Part shown: positions 7,840 to 22,800 of the stretch, piece by piece | How positions within the stretch are numbered: the first letter of the stretch is position 1 | Layout of the letters: every line of letters starts with the position of its first letter | Notes under the pieces: model-generated | The model's input: only the letters and a program-made list of their open reading frames with translations | What the model was told of the DNA's origin: nothing | Databases searched by the model: none | Assembly: GCA_937136055.1 (NCBI GenBank) | Contig: CAKZOD010000076.1 | Location: 1 to 64,000 of the forward strand | Direction of reading: 5' to 3' | From: an uncultured Oceanospirillaceae bacterium | GTDB taxonomy: Bacteria; Pseudomonadota; Gammaproteobacteria; Pseudomonadales; Balneatricaceae | DNA: 64,000 nt | Translations under genes and position numbers: made by a program

Positions 7840-10800
7840 TTAGCGTGATTTAATATTTTCAGCCGCTAACTCCCACTCAAGCTTTTGCTTTTTATCCGTT
7901 TTAGCAGGCTCTGTTGAACTACTAACAAAACACTGTTTTTCAGCGTCCCAACGTTGCATATGTCTTTGATTATAAAGTAATTTATCAAAATCTCTGTGCA
8001 TATCAGTTGATTTTTTTACGCTGTTTGCGCTGGCTACTTTCCAACCCGCTAAACTAAGCATTAATGCAGCACCTACGTCTTCTTCTGCGATATCACTCTC
8101 TTGATTTAATCGAGTTTCTTGATCAGCACTCTCACCATTATTGAGCGATGAGCTATCATCTAGATTCTGTGTAGCGGATGTTTCTATCGACTCATCAGGT
8201 AATGGCTGTGCTTGCTCATCAATTTTTTGCTCACCCGTCTCTTGCTCAACATCATGTTCAGCTTCAAGCATATCCTGAGGCTGCTCTGATACTGGTACTA
8301 ACGATTCCTCTGCAACGCACTCTATGACAAAACCCTCTTCATCATAGCATTCCTCTTTTTCCTCTTCTCCTTGCTCTGATTCTTTCTCTACCCCAGCAGC
8401 TGTTGCTGGCAAACTGTTTATCACATCGAAGATATCAGGCTGATTACTGCCATTCACCCCTCCTATGCCGCTTCGCGAACCATTATTACCATCACCCGAA
8501 AACAAGTTACCTATTTGAATAGAACTAAAATCTACCGCCCCAAGTGGTTTGAAATCACTAATTGGACTAAAGCCTAGCCCTTGTCGCTTAAAGTTATATA
8601 AGGAGAACTGTGCGTCACCGATAAGATCAAGGTTTCCTTGACCTAAGCGAACTAGGAATATGCCTTCATCAAACCCGGCATCGGTGGTGTTGACGATAGC
8701 TCGAGCATATTCCCCTACCATTGTATCGGTATTTAAACCGCCATAAAACGTATCACTACCAAACCCTCCAAAGAGGATATCTTGACCCGCACCACCGATC
8801 AAAATATCGTCCCCACCAATAAAAGATTCAGAGGTTTCAGCGCTGATCAAATGTCCAAATGCAAACTTAGCCAGCCCACCGTCTCCAGAAATAAAATCTG
8901 ATCCTTCGCCACCTGTGAGGTAATCATTCGCCGCACCACCGATTAATACGTCATTACCGCTGCCACCGTCTATCCTATCTTGAGCGCCTAAATTTGAGCT
9001 ATAACTCTCAAACTCTGTCAGATTATTAGCGATGTTACTGGCACCACTAAATCTAGCGACCCCAAGATCTCCAACTATTTTGTCATGGCCAGATTCTCCG
9101 AAAACGACATCATTCCCTAATCCTGCAAAAATAAGGTCTGCTCCAGCGCCTGCGTATATTTCATCCGCTCCAGAGGTACTAGTAGTCGTGTCCGTTGTTT
9201 GTAATTGACTGATAATGCCATCTCTAAAATTAACAATGCCATTGTCACCGAAAATAACATCATCGCCACTTCCTGCTCGAACGAGGTCACTTCCCGCGCT
9301 GCCAAAGATAATATTATTGCCTGCCACAGTTGTGATAGTGTCATTTCCGCCTTGGCTTGATAACTGGCTGAGGGCAACTTCAAACTCTGCGCTAACACTA
9401 GCGTATTGCACAAAACCTAAATCTCCCATTATTAGACTATTACCAGTCCCTGTTACCAATGTATCAGCAGATAACCCTCCAAAAATGATGTTATCACCAT
9501 CACCAGCATTGATATTATCAGCGCCACTGGTTGTACTTGAATTATCAGTTGTCTCTATTCGATTCAAGGTACCTGAGGCATAGCTAAGTAACGCATTATC
9601 ACCAAATATAGTGTCACTGCCGCCCCCCGTTAAAACGGTATCATCTCCTACTCCGGCAATTACAATGTTATCACCTTGGCTATTTTCTAAATTCAGCTCA
9701 ATGCGATCATTACCGCCCAGAGTACTTAACTCACTTGTAACACTAACCAGCTCTCCCTGTCCGTCATAGTTAATGTCGCCGTTATCACCCAAAACAATAC
9801 TACTACCACCTTCAGATGTAATTTTATCATCACCTATGCCAGCGACGACTAAATTATTTGTGCCCGAAACGTGAATGTTATCCCTTTGACCTTGAGTAGA
9901 GGTGCTTCTAGCTGAGGCAACCACTCCCATACTGGCGAAGATTATTTTTGCGTGATCGCCAAATATTAATGAATGGCCCGATAGATCACTGATCTGATCT
10001 GTGCCGGAACCTCCCAGAACAATATCTCCATCAGCTCCACCATCCATATCATCATTGTTGTTACTATTATTTGTTGTAGGAAGACTCTCAAACTGCGTGA
10101 TCTCAGTTAATCGAAACACACTATAGTCGTCATCTGTCAAACTAGTGTACGTTAAACTTTGGTTTTCAAAGCCTACTCCTCCCAAGTCGCCCAGTAGAAT
10201 ATCTTTCCCTTGGCCACCTCGGATAGTATCCGCCCCAAGACCCGCAATGATTAAATCGTCACCCTGATTACCGTGCAGTACATCATTAAAAGCAGACCCT
10301 AAAATAACATCATCGCCTTCGTTGCCTGAGGCATTAACACGCAATTTTGAATGGCGAGCATCAACGACATCCTCTCCTAGTTGACCTTCAATCGACAGTT
10401 CACGGTTACTTCCACTATTTTGACTAGTAACAATAATGTCATCATCACCCTCGCCTCCTTTAATAAAAGTATGGGCATGTTCAATAACGCCATTAATTGT
10501 TATTCGATCATTGCCTTTACCCGCCTGTACGACGACCCCCTTATCGCTAGGATCTTGAGATGCAAAACTACCTTTGAAGTGTATGCCGCCATCGGCTATT
10601 CCCGTGACTGAGGTATAACTTGCCTTACCTGCCAAAGCATTACTCATTACAATGGAATCTGCGGATAAGTCATTCTTATCATCAATTAATAAGGTATTGT
10701 TTTCACCGCTGCTATCGCCTGCATCAATAGTGATATCTGCAGCTATTCCATCCGTTGTCGTAGAGCTTTCATCACTCACTATAATGTGATCATTACCAGC

Positions 10801-13800
10801 GTTTGTTGCTAGGTAAGTATCGACATTTGTACTTGCTACACGGACCTGATCATTTCCACTACCGGTATGCACATGAAGTTTATCGATGTTGTCATAAGTC
10901 ACACCATTATCACTCAAGCCTAAGCCTGTTACTTTACCTTTCTCAAGCAAACCTGTCTGAGCGTCATTAACCGCTGTGCTACTGATCCAAAGTTGGTCTA
11001 CACTGTTCGTTGTCTTATCCGTTGCATGCACAATACTGCGCAGCTCGCTATGATCAATAAACAGCCGCTCTTGAGCACCTGTATCAACAAACTCAATGTT
11101 CCATCGACCACTAAGATTATTTGATGCACTTGCCAGTTCTGAACCGTCATAACCAAAGCTTGTCACATTGACATTTAGACCTAGCTGATTGGTAATGGCT
11201 TGTTGCATTTCATCTGCCGATACGTCCCAGCCTAAAGAGACTGACAACGAACCAGTACTTAATTCAAACGTGCCCGTAGGTACACCACTTCGAGTCAGTT
11301 GTAGTTTCTGCTCCGTGTTTTCATCACCTTGGACTATCGTATTTATGAATGCAGTCCCTCTAGCATAATAAGCTTGTTCCCAAGTAACTGGAAAAACAGG
11401 CACTTGTAGCTGCCAGTCTGTTTTTGTCGTTGTTTGACTCCAACCCGTTATCTCACCATTGTTGATGTCTGGGGCTAGCCAAAGCGGTTGACCAGAGGCT
11501 TGTAATACCCAATCCGTTGGTGAGCTAGAGATGACCCAATCGACAATGTTTTCATCTTCAAAAGTGGCAGAAACATACTCAGCATTGTCAGGCTTAAGTT
11601 CACCTTCTGAGAGCTGATAAATAACGGGAGCAACTAACTCCCCTTCATGACGGAGACCTTGCAACATAGTCCTTTGATATTGCCCATCTGTCGTCGTTAA
11701 TACCGTGCGAGTTTGTATCACCCCCTCGCCATTGATGATTATTTTTCTGAGTAAACCATCTTGGCTTAACCCTTCAGCGGTCCATTCAAAATTAGCATCA
11801 TTTGGATCTACTTTTACAGCCACTAATTGTTGAGAGGCATCACCATCAAAGTGCAATAACTGGTCAATATCATCCAATCTGTTTTCATTATCGACATAGA
11901 CATTATCCGAACCAAGACCACCTAAAACGGTGGTTTCACCCGCTATCCTTTCAATGTCAATGCGATCATCACCTGCGCCAGCATTAACGAGCGTATGCCC
12001 ATTATAGTGACTATCTAAAGTGACTTGATTCGCTTCGTCACCCAAATAGAGTTCAAGTGAATCAAAACTACTTTGACTATCTACACCTTTTATTTCGATA
12101 CCACTAAAATGTAAATCAGCAACTCCATCACCAGTGGTATCTGTGCTACCGGATTTAAAATCTAACCCTTGTAACTCGACGATTTGTTCGTCACTGGATG
12201 CTGAAACACTCACACTTTGCAGTGCAACATTACTGTTTACAGCATCATCTGCATGAACAACCAATCGATCATTACCACTAACACCGCCATCTAAAACGAC
12301 TTTTCCGGCAATACGGCCCAAATTATTAACACCTTTAACTTGGTTAAAAAAGGCTTCGGGATCAAACGGTTGTGCACTAGGTTTTTTATTTTCCGCTTCC
12401 AGTTGTTCAATCAACTGCGCGGTCAAATCACTCAGTTGCGGTGGCGCAGTGCCGCCCAAATGCAAGGTATCATTGCCCTCACCGGTATCTATCGATGTGT
12501 TGATAGAGGTTATTTCATTATTTGTTAGCGTTGAACCTGTCCCCAACAGATATACGAGATCGTCACCGCCTGCACTATTAATAGACAAGTTCTCTAGATT
12601 GCTATAAAGAACAAACCTTCCAGCGCCAATAACAACGTTTTCACTAATGACAAAAACATCTCCAATAGCCGTACCATTGACCACCATTGTATCGATACCT
12701 TCACCGCCATCTATATTGACATTAGCATTTTGCAGATACTGATAAACATCATCACCATCGCCACCGGTAATATTAGAAATAGTATTATTGCTAACCGCTT
12801 CACCGGGTAGAAGGTAAGTATTGATAATAAAAGAGTCATTACCAGCATCGCCATTAAGATTTAACACCGCAGCATTGTGATCGATATAAAAGGTATCGTT
12901 ATCATCGCCACCGTTTATGGTCAGCTCGTGTGAATTACCGTTTGTAGCGCTAATAGCGACCTCAACACCGTTTAAATCTGTGCCAGTAACAACGGTTCCT
13001 ACTTGCGCTTCATCTTTACCTGCACCTAGATCAATAGTCATTACTACTGTTGTATCATCAACAAGCAGACGATCATCACCGGCAAGTAAATCCAACTCAA
13101 CCTTCGCTATTTTGGAAAAATAAATCTTGTCGTTGTACTGATAGGTATTGGACAACACAGGCTGGCCAAACTCAATTAAACCTTCACCACTCAATCGACC
13201 TTGATCAGCGTGCACATAATCCTGATCATTTGTACCTTCAATGCTAAGCACATCCCCTGCATCAGACCCTGAATCAGACAAGCTCACTTCAATGCCTGAA
13301 ATACCATCAAAACCTTGTAAATTATAGCTATCATCATTATCTTGCCCATCCAGCTTTACTGATGTGCCAACTGAATTAGTGCTGTCACTGAGGTTTATCT
13401 GATCTTTCCCTTCTCCTGCTTGGACACTGATATCTCCTGCTAATTGCGCAAGATTGACGACATCTTCCCCACTCGCTGTAGATATGTTTAAGACAGCGCT
13501 CACATCACTCAAAGAGTTAGTGACTGACACAAGGTCATCATCCTGACCTGTATCGACGCTTATAGCCCCTGTTAAATCGCTAATAGTGATATTATCGTTA
13601 CCAGAAGCCGAGTCTATATCAACCTGTTTAGTCGCTGTCGCAGATAAACTAATGGCATCATCACCGCCGGCGCTATTAAGTGCTATTAAATCGACAACAG
13701 AATCGCTATCTACTGTGATAACGTCATCACCTAATCCTGTATTCACTTCGATATTATCAAGATACTTAGTATCGCCGATTGATACGTGTGAGCTGGCATT

Positions 13801-16800
13801 TTCGCCTTGATTTAGGTTCAACTGCATGTTTTCAAATGAGCTGAAGAAAAGACCAGGGTTTAACGCTTTTCCTGCTTCATTTAAAGATAATGTATCGTAA
13901 GTCACCTCGAACGCATTTTGCTTGTCTGTTACATAATTAGCATCCACTGTCACAGGCGCTTTATAATCCTCACGCAGCTGTATATGACTTGGCAAATAGA
14001 AGCCACTATCGTCTTTTACCGTTTTTACATCGAAGTAACCAACACGGCCGTTGTCATCCAATTTGACACGTGATCCATCTTCGATTGTCGCGGTTATATC
14101 ATTTCGATGTGTTTGGTTAAACGCAGTTTCAATTAATAATTTGACATTCCCATCAGTGAATTGCACAGCACTCAAATCTTGACTACTTGAGGCACCAAAC
14201 CCAAGCGCACTAACATAACTGGCCCAATTATTCGCCGTTAGATACCCTTGGTTGATACGCTGCCCGTCACTGTCTAACTCAAACAGTAAATCTGCATGTG
14301 GCACACTGCCATTGATGCGATTTAGCACCACCGAACTCAGTAGTTTATCGCCATTACCATCAACACTATAAAAACTCTTACTATAGAAAGACTGATCTAA
14401 ACTACCTAGCGCTTGGGCGTAGCTTTTAAGCATCTCAACTTCATTGCCAGATAAATGACTAGTTGAAGAACCATCTCCTATGACGATATTTTTGGCTAAT
14501 CCTTGGCTTGTGATTTTTGCTAAGTTAGGGTCTGTATTGCCATTAGCGGTCAAAGTTTCAGGGGTATAATCTTTATTGCCAACTTTGAAATCTACCCTTA
14601 AGCGCTCAGCAAAACCGATACCACCAAAATCTTTGTTACTGTTCCAACCATTGCCATAATCAACATCCGATTGCGACCACAAATCATCGGTGAATTCACG
14701 CGTTGAAGTAATAGCACTCAGATCAGGATTATTTTGTGAATATACGTTTAAAGAAGCCTCTTCAATACGCTCTAGTTGTTTAGTGTTAGTGTCGGTATTC
14801 ACTATATCCAAAGAAATATAGCTTAACAAACTCTCAAGTGTATTCTCTAACTCGTTGAATATCGTTGTGTTATTGTTTTGTAAATAGGCAAGTTCAACAC
14901 TGTTAAGTAATGCATTTAAATGTGTTAATGAGAAAGCCGTGCTATCAGGAACACTGACACCCGTCGATAACTTATCTATTAGCTCAAGCCCGCGGTTAGT
15001 AAAGTCTGCAACACTATCAAACCACGCTTGTCGAGCGGAACCTGTGACACTCGTTTCATGTGAGCTATACCATTTAACTGCACTTTTATCGATGCTGCTG
15101 ATCGCTGTATTGATGGCGATAAGCTCAGACTCTAACGAGTGGTCAAATTGAAGGTCTGACTCTGGAACAACACGATCGATAGAAATATCGACTACAGCAT
15201 TCGCGCCTGAGCTACCTGTTCCCTGTAGCAGGCGATCTAAAACACCTATATCTAATTCTTTATGTGCTCGATTTAGCGCATCTTGAACATTTGCGTGTGT
15301 AATATTGACGCCATCCTTCGTGGTATACGTTTCTTCTAACCACAGCTTTTGTGCTTCATATGCGTTATCAACAATTGCTTGATCATCTGTTATAGATGTT
15401 GATATACCTGAAGTGATCCGCTCTTGTGCTGCTAATACGTCCACTTCACGCATAGGATCATTTGCAAAATAATAATCACCAAGTGACAGCGTCTGCGTAT
15501 TTAAGGATGCACTTAATACTTGCGACTGATCGCTACTTTTAGCATTAACGTGCAAGGTATCTTCACCACCTGCTCCGGCAATGCGAACCACTCCGGCAAT
15601 TTTAGAAAGATCATAGTTTTGGGGTAAAGTGCGCGTTTCCACACGTTCACCTAAATCATCAAAGCGATAGCTCGCCTGACCAGTTACTTGCTCTGTCTCC
15701 CATGTTTCAGTAATGTTGTATGTCACATCATTGTGAGCTTCAACCACATAAAAAAGAGACAGCAAATCAGTTAAAAGATCACCACCGCTCTTATTATTAA
15801 TGATGTCCTTATTCATATGCCACTTATCACCCACACCTTGTACGTGAGACATATTATTTTTGCCGACCTGAACTTGTGTGGTGTAAATAGCATCGCCTAA
15901 AATGTCATTGTCCCCATGTGCATGACCGTGAACAACGTCACCTGCTAAAGCGTAATCAACAGCGACTCTCAAAAATTCGTCATACATTAAGTCATCGACA
16001 GACAGTAACCCAAAGCTACCTCGCCCTTTATCTAGCCATATATCATTTCCTTGCATCATTGCTAACACGCCATCAATGGCTAGAGTATCAGGCATAGTAG
16101 GAATGCCCTGACCACTGACTAATCGATTGTATAAATGCTTATCGCCCGAATCGCCTGAATTGAGATAATAAAGCGGTGAAGCCTTACTTAATTCATCAAG
16201 TGCACTTGCTGCAGCCGCTTTGTAGTTTGTGAATCGGCTGTCTCCATATTCAATCAAGTCATCGCCAGTACCATAAATTGCCCGAGAGTAATGATATAAA
16301 GCGGTTGCTATATTGGTTTCCAACAGGTTCCAATGAGTGTCACTAATGACTACTTTTGAGCTATCTGTTTGATACCATTTTTGATAAAAGTCTTTAAAAG
16401 CAGCAACCTTTTCACTACTACTTAACTCCCGACGTACTAAATTAATATTATCTGTCTTAATTTGAGTATCTGTCAGAATTTCTTGTAAGACTGTTTGAGT
16501 GACGGTATGTGTAGCTGATGAGTCTGAGTATTTCACTTCAAACTGCTGTTGCTCGCCACCTATGTGTAACTGATCGTCACCTGAGCCTAAATTGAGCACT
16601 AAGCTTAAATCTTCATGTAAGCCGTAAAGCCAAACTTGATCATTACCTGCCCCAGTAACAAGTGCTAACCGCTCGATACTGTCGATGTTATCGAGTTTTA
16701 AACCGGCACCATAAAGATATTGTTGGTCATCATTATCGGTATAAATATAAAACTCATCGGCTAGAGCTGTGCCTGCAATAACAATTGAATCAAAACCCGC

Positions 16801-19800
16801 CCCACCATAAATTTCTACTCGGTTATTTTCAATATAATCAAGTAAGACATCATTATCGTTACTGTCACTCTCACCTTCTTCATTCCCAGCCCCTGTAGTA
16901 ATGTGCCCACCTGCAAGCTCTTCGCTACCTGTAGCGCCCGTGCCATCCATTACTTTGTGTGCTTTTAGGAAAAATGTATCATTACCTGACTCGCCAAAAA
17001 GCTGCATTTCCCCCACATTGTGATTCACTTCAAAGTAATCATCACCACTGCCGCCAAAGAAGCTCGCATTATGGCTAACACCTGCTGTAATCCCTAAGCC
17101 ATCTGAGTTATCAATAACTTGCAGCTGCTGCCCATCCACTGTAGTCGTAATTGTTTTGAGCACTCGCCCAATTAAGAAGTTATCGTTACCTTGATCACCG
17201 TACACTTTGACAGCAGCAGCAGTGTCATCTGAAATAAAGGTATCATTTCCTCCACGGCCATGGATTGATACTTGCTCTGTCGTGTAATTGTAATACACTC
17301 GCTGGAATTCCCCGGAATCATCCAGATTACCGCTTACCCTAGTATGACCTGCTGCATCTGCGATATCTGCAGGATTACTAAATTCGCTCGCCACTCCATC
17401 ACTTAAAACTAACGCGTAATAGTCACCTTGGTTATCACGTGCCGCATTCTCAAAAATCACAGTCCAAGGGTCTTGTTCTGTACCCGTACCTTCTATTTCG
17501 ACACCACTGTCTATCTGTCTTAGTGCACTCAATAGCTGATCTGTATAAGTTCCACCGTTAACGTCATACTCAAAAATGATTTGGCTCGTGTGATAGTTAA
17601 GCGTGAAACTTTCGTTATCAGCAGCCGCGCCAGTGATGCGATTAAACACCTGCAGTTTATTAATGGGTTCTTCAAACATCGCATCTATATTTGGCGCTCC
17701 CGCTAGCAGAACATCTGCTACATCATTACCAAGTCGCTGAATATAGGCCGTATTAATAGCCGTTACTTGTGATCCGCTGCCACTGCTCAATACAATATTA
17801 GCATCAGCAACATCCACCAAACTTATACGCCAAGGTTTTTCATCGCTCCCCTCACCGCTGACCGTTGCATCGTTGATATCGGCAAACGACTCAATCACTG
17901 TTTCTAGATATTCACGCTGTTGCTCTGCTGTCACTCCTGTGATTGAATCTATATCACTGAAGTCAATACTCTTTTGTTCAGCACCATAGTAGAGTGTGCT
18001 AATTCCTGAAGTGTAATCGAGCTCATAATTATTATTAGATATTTGTGTGTTGAGTTGAATGGTATCGTCAAGTTCACTTCCTTGTAACAACACTGTATCA
18101 GTATCTGTACTTAACTGGCCGCTATCGACGATGCGTACAACTGACTCAGATTGTAAATTACCACTTAGGGTTGCGGTGTACGTGTCGCTACCTTCGGTAC
18201 CATCAAGTACTACATTTTTGGTAAAATCATATAAGCTAAAGCTATCGTCATAGGCACCGCCATAGAGGTAAAAGTTTTCAAATAAGCCTATACCATTATC
18301 TTCGCTTTCTGTTTCACTTATGTAGTTTCGAGTACTACTGATAGAACCATCATCATTCACTTGCGTAGTAAGCTTTTCATAGGTGACTTCAAATTCGCTG
18401 TCAGATAATACAAAAGTGGTATCAGAGACGCCAAAAGATTCAATTAATGTATCAACACCTGTACCGCCTATTTCACCAACAAATAGATCGATACCTTCTC
18501 CCCCTGTCACCCGGTTATCGCCACTGCCCATTTCTATTTTATCGGTATATTTACTACCGACAATAACATCATTACCAGCCCCGCCAATCAAATTCAGCTC
18601 ATTGACAGCACGCCCTTGCACTACACTTTTTGCATCAATCGCATTTGGTAAGTTCGGCACGACACCTGCTAGAAGCGTATCATCTCCACCTAGTGCATCT
18701 ATACTGAGCGTATCATTCACTACACTGTTAGGATCATTTTCATCAAGTAGGTGGTCTAATGTTAAACTGCGCAACGTGATCACCACACGATCGTCACTCG
18801 ACCCTGCTTTTGTGTGTGTCACTTGAAGGGTATCGAAGTTGGTAGATTCTTCATCTGTGCCTAGATTAAGTACTTCATTACCTACGACAAATTGATCATT
18901 TTCCGTGTCCGAGCCAAATATTGAAATAGTATCCTTTTTGTCATCAACAATACTGCGAGGATCAAGAAACCATTCTTGCTGCCCTGTTTTATATGCCACC
19001 CCGTCATCATTAATAGCCCAAGCATCTTTGAGAACTTGTCGTGGTAACTCGCGATCAATCGTTTGAAATGCTGAAAGTGTTTCTTTAGTAGAGTCAGTTT
19101 GTGTCTCTATATTAAAGACAGCCACTTGAGTACCACTTTTTTCAAGGACCCATTCACCAGCTGCATTCAAACGCTCAATTGTTTTCATCAAGTTTGCATT
19201 ATCAAAGCGGTCATCATTAACACTCTCAAATATTGGCTCTAGAGAATATAAATGATAATTATCTTCCCCTGTTGGCATGCTAATAAACAAATCAATAAAG
19301 TCAGTTAAACTCGCTTCATCTTCAATTACCACTTTAACCTGCACGGCAGAAGTGGCCGCTGTTGCTGTAGAGAACTGTTGAGTAAATGGGTTATCCAAAG
19401 CCAGTGTAAATATGTCCCCTTGATTGAGGATACCCACAATTTCTTCTCTGACCCCTTCAGATAAATCGGAAAACGATTGCACTAATTGCAATAAATCTAG
19501 GGTGTCGCCAAACGACGCAAACCAATCGTTGTACTCAATTGTTTGAGTATCTTCGCTAAAGTTGAGGCCTGATAACTCAGTTTCAAGCGCAGATTTCGTT
19601 AACGCTTTACTTAAGAAGTCAGCCTTGGAAAAACTCACAGAATCCCCAGATGCATAACTCAATTTATAATTATCAAATTCCAATGGTAAGCTAATGGCTT
19701 GTTGAATATTTTCTTTAACAGGCGTCACAAGTGCTTGAGAGAAATCATGGCCGTTAGCACTCCAGCTAATGTTCATCGTTGCCACAACCGTATCAAACTC

Positions 19801-22800
19801 AACTAACCAATTATCATCTAATTCAGTGACACTGATACTCTCTATCGCCACTGCGCCAGCGTCAGCCATAACAGAACGAATTGACTCTAGTGTTAGCACA
19901 TCTCCAACGACACTGTAGCCATTTACCACAAGAGCCGTCACATCTAATAATTTGGGGACTAATACACTCTTAACATCTAAAGATGCTGTTGCACTATCAT
20001 GAATATATTGCTCAGAACTGATATTGTATTTTTGCCATGCTACATCAATAGTAAGGGGTTGTGACAATGCAGTGTAAGCTTCCACTACAAAATCACTTTG
20101 CTGGGTTGTAAATTCAATGAGCCAGCCCTCACCTTGTGCAACGACATGAATACTCTCAGACGTAATCGATGAATTTGCGAGTAAAACACTTTTGATACTG
20201 TCAATTGTTGATGTGTTATCAATGTTTAATTGCTGATGGGTGTTAGTATCACTAAAGAATTTAACAGTATCACCCTCAGATACATGTAAACGAGTACCCC
20301 AATTATCAATAGAAGCGTCTATTTCGCCTATAAATACTTGTTTACCTCCCGCATTGATTGGGGCTGGTTTTTCTGCCGCATCTGTTAGTTGTAACTTTAG
20401 ATCCAAACCACCTGCTATAGTTATCAACCAACTATCATTAGTAATACTTACCTGTGAATCTTTGCCTGTCAGCTCTAAAATCACAGCAGCTATACTAACT
20501 GAATCTGTAGACAAATCGCCACCTAGAGAGATTGGTTTAGCGATGCCATCATAATGTAGGTATAAATCAGTGTTTGAAGGTTTGACAAATGAATAACTAA
20601 TATCTGAGTTGACATCAAGTTGTTCAGAAACGCTCCAAACAGGCTGTGACCCACTGTTATCTAACGTTATTTTTACATTATTTAATTGACCAAAACTGTT
20701 GAATATTTGCTGAAGCTCAACGCTTGCTTCAGCATAATTGGCATCAGAGTTCTCTTGTGCTTTTTCAATTAAACTTGCAACTGATGCAAGAGACACACTT
20801 TGTGTGCCATCACTAATTGTTGCAGCAAGCATCCAGTCTGCCCAAACCAATTGACCACCCAACAGTAGTGATTGTGTCGCTATGACCGGCTGACCTGCAT
20901 TGTCTGTAACATATTCGATGGCCCCATTGCCAAACCCTTGCATGCGATAAAAAGTATCTACTGGTATGGTATCCGCAGTACTATTAAGTACTCCGTCATG
21001 ACTTTGTACCGCGTAACTATAAGCCAAGGTTTCGCTACTTGGCACCGTAAACTGCCAAGTACCATCATCACCTTGTTCAACTGTTACTCCATTGAATTGA
21101 TCATTTGCCTTCAAGGCCAATTCGATTTGCTCAGCGCTCATCCATGAATAGATATCTACCGTATTGTAAAACGCGGAGTTAGGGTCATTAATCATGCCAA
21201 AATTATTAAGGTCACTATCGTCATAACCGATATAAAGACTAACCTTATCTAATCCCTCACTGAGTTCAATACTCTGTTTGCCACTACTAGTAACAGCACT
21301 GATAAAATGCTGCTCAAGTAAAGGTGTACCATCAGCGTTATAAAGGTACTCACCGGATGCGAGACTCGCTCTATAAAAATAGTCAGATTGACGCGCATTC
21401 AAGCCATCACTCGCTACCGAGGTTGAAGCATACACAGTGATTTTGTCAGTGCTTGCTGAGGTTTTATAGCTTAAACTCAGCAGCGCATAATTTGCATTAT
21501 TATCAGTATCTAAATCAGATACATCAACAACCCAACGCCCATCAACTTTTGTTAACTCCGTCGCCTCAACAACTAGCCCCATCGCTGTTAGCGTAGATGC
21601 CAGTGATTGCGCTGTATCATCAGCCAACTCATAACTGTTGCCTAAATAGCTAAGCTCGAGGTCTGTCGCTTGTGCCGGAATTTGAGGAATATATTGCAGA
21701 TGATTATCCGCTCTAGATGCAAAATTGTTACCGTTTTCATCTTTATCAGCGAGCCAAATTTTTTCAAGGGTAGAACCTGCATCTACATCTATCGATTGCA
21801 AATCGGTATTTATAACATCATCGATGCGTAAACTATCAGCACCATCTTCCATCGCCAGCGTTAAGGATTCGACCCCTAAAAGCTCGATACTGTCTGCATC
21901 AACCTTTAAAATAGCCTTATCGTCTTGTGCATAAATATGTACACTTTGATCATTGCTACCACTGCCTTGATCTACCAGCGTCGCACTGAGAATATCCTGT
22001 CCTAGGCCACCATCTACTGTCAAAGTCGTGTTAGCTTGGTAAAGCCAATCGATTGTATCGTCACCTGCACCGCCTAACACAGTACCTGTGCTTTCACGGG
22101 CATCAATAGTATCGTTGCCAGCACCGGCATCTACATAGTTCTCTGCTGCCCCGGCATTAATTTGGTCATAACCGCTGCCAGCAAACACGGTATCAGCGCC
22201 AGCACCTGTTTCTATTATGTCTCCATGACTATTTTGCAATATGTAGCTTTGCTTGAGTCCATCTTCGGTTAACGTACCGTCCGCTTTATAAAAACTCTTA
22301 TCAAAAAGTGTTCCGTCAGCTTGATAATAAACGCTGATGACACGACGGTGTTTCTCAGGGTCATAGTCTGGGTTATTGCTGCCGACAAATAAAACCTCTT
22401 GGGTATTAATATCACTGTAAACAACAGCGGCTAATTCATCGCCCCCTTCAACATAGTCATCACCAGCATAGCTGAATATAGAATCCATACCGGCGCTAGA
22501 GGCATCCGAAACTTGCGCAAAGTCCAAGGTTGCACTGCCAAAAGTCGCACTATTGGCTGCACCAATAAACTGTGTAACTTTACTCAAATCAAGATCTCTA
22601 TCACCAAAGATAAAATCTTGGTTCGCCCCACCGAGTATCTTATCGTTGCCAGCTCCACCAAAGGCCGCCATCATATTATAGCCTCTACCTTCACCGACGA
22701 GCCTTAACGTATCGCTGCCCTCCCCACCTTGTAATATAATATTGGCAATAACTTCTGCTGACACACTTAAACGGTCATCTCCTGCTGCACCATCTAAGAC

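Noticed and set aside
18383-18826. 147-aa plus-strand ORF inside the giant gene
   Set aside because: Antisense shadow ORF with no recognisable domain or RBS evidence.
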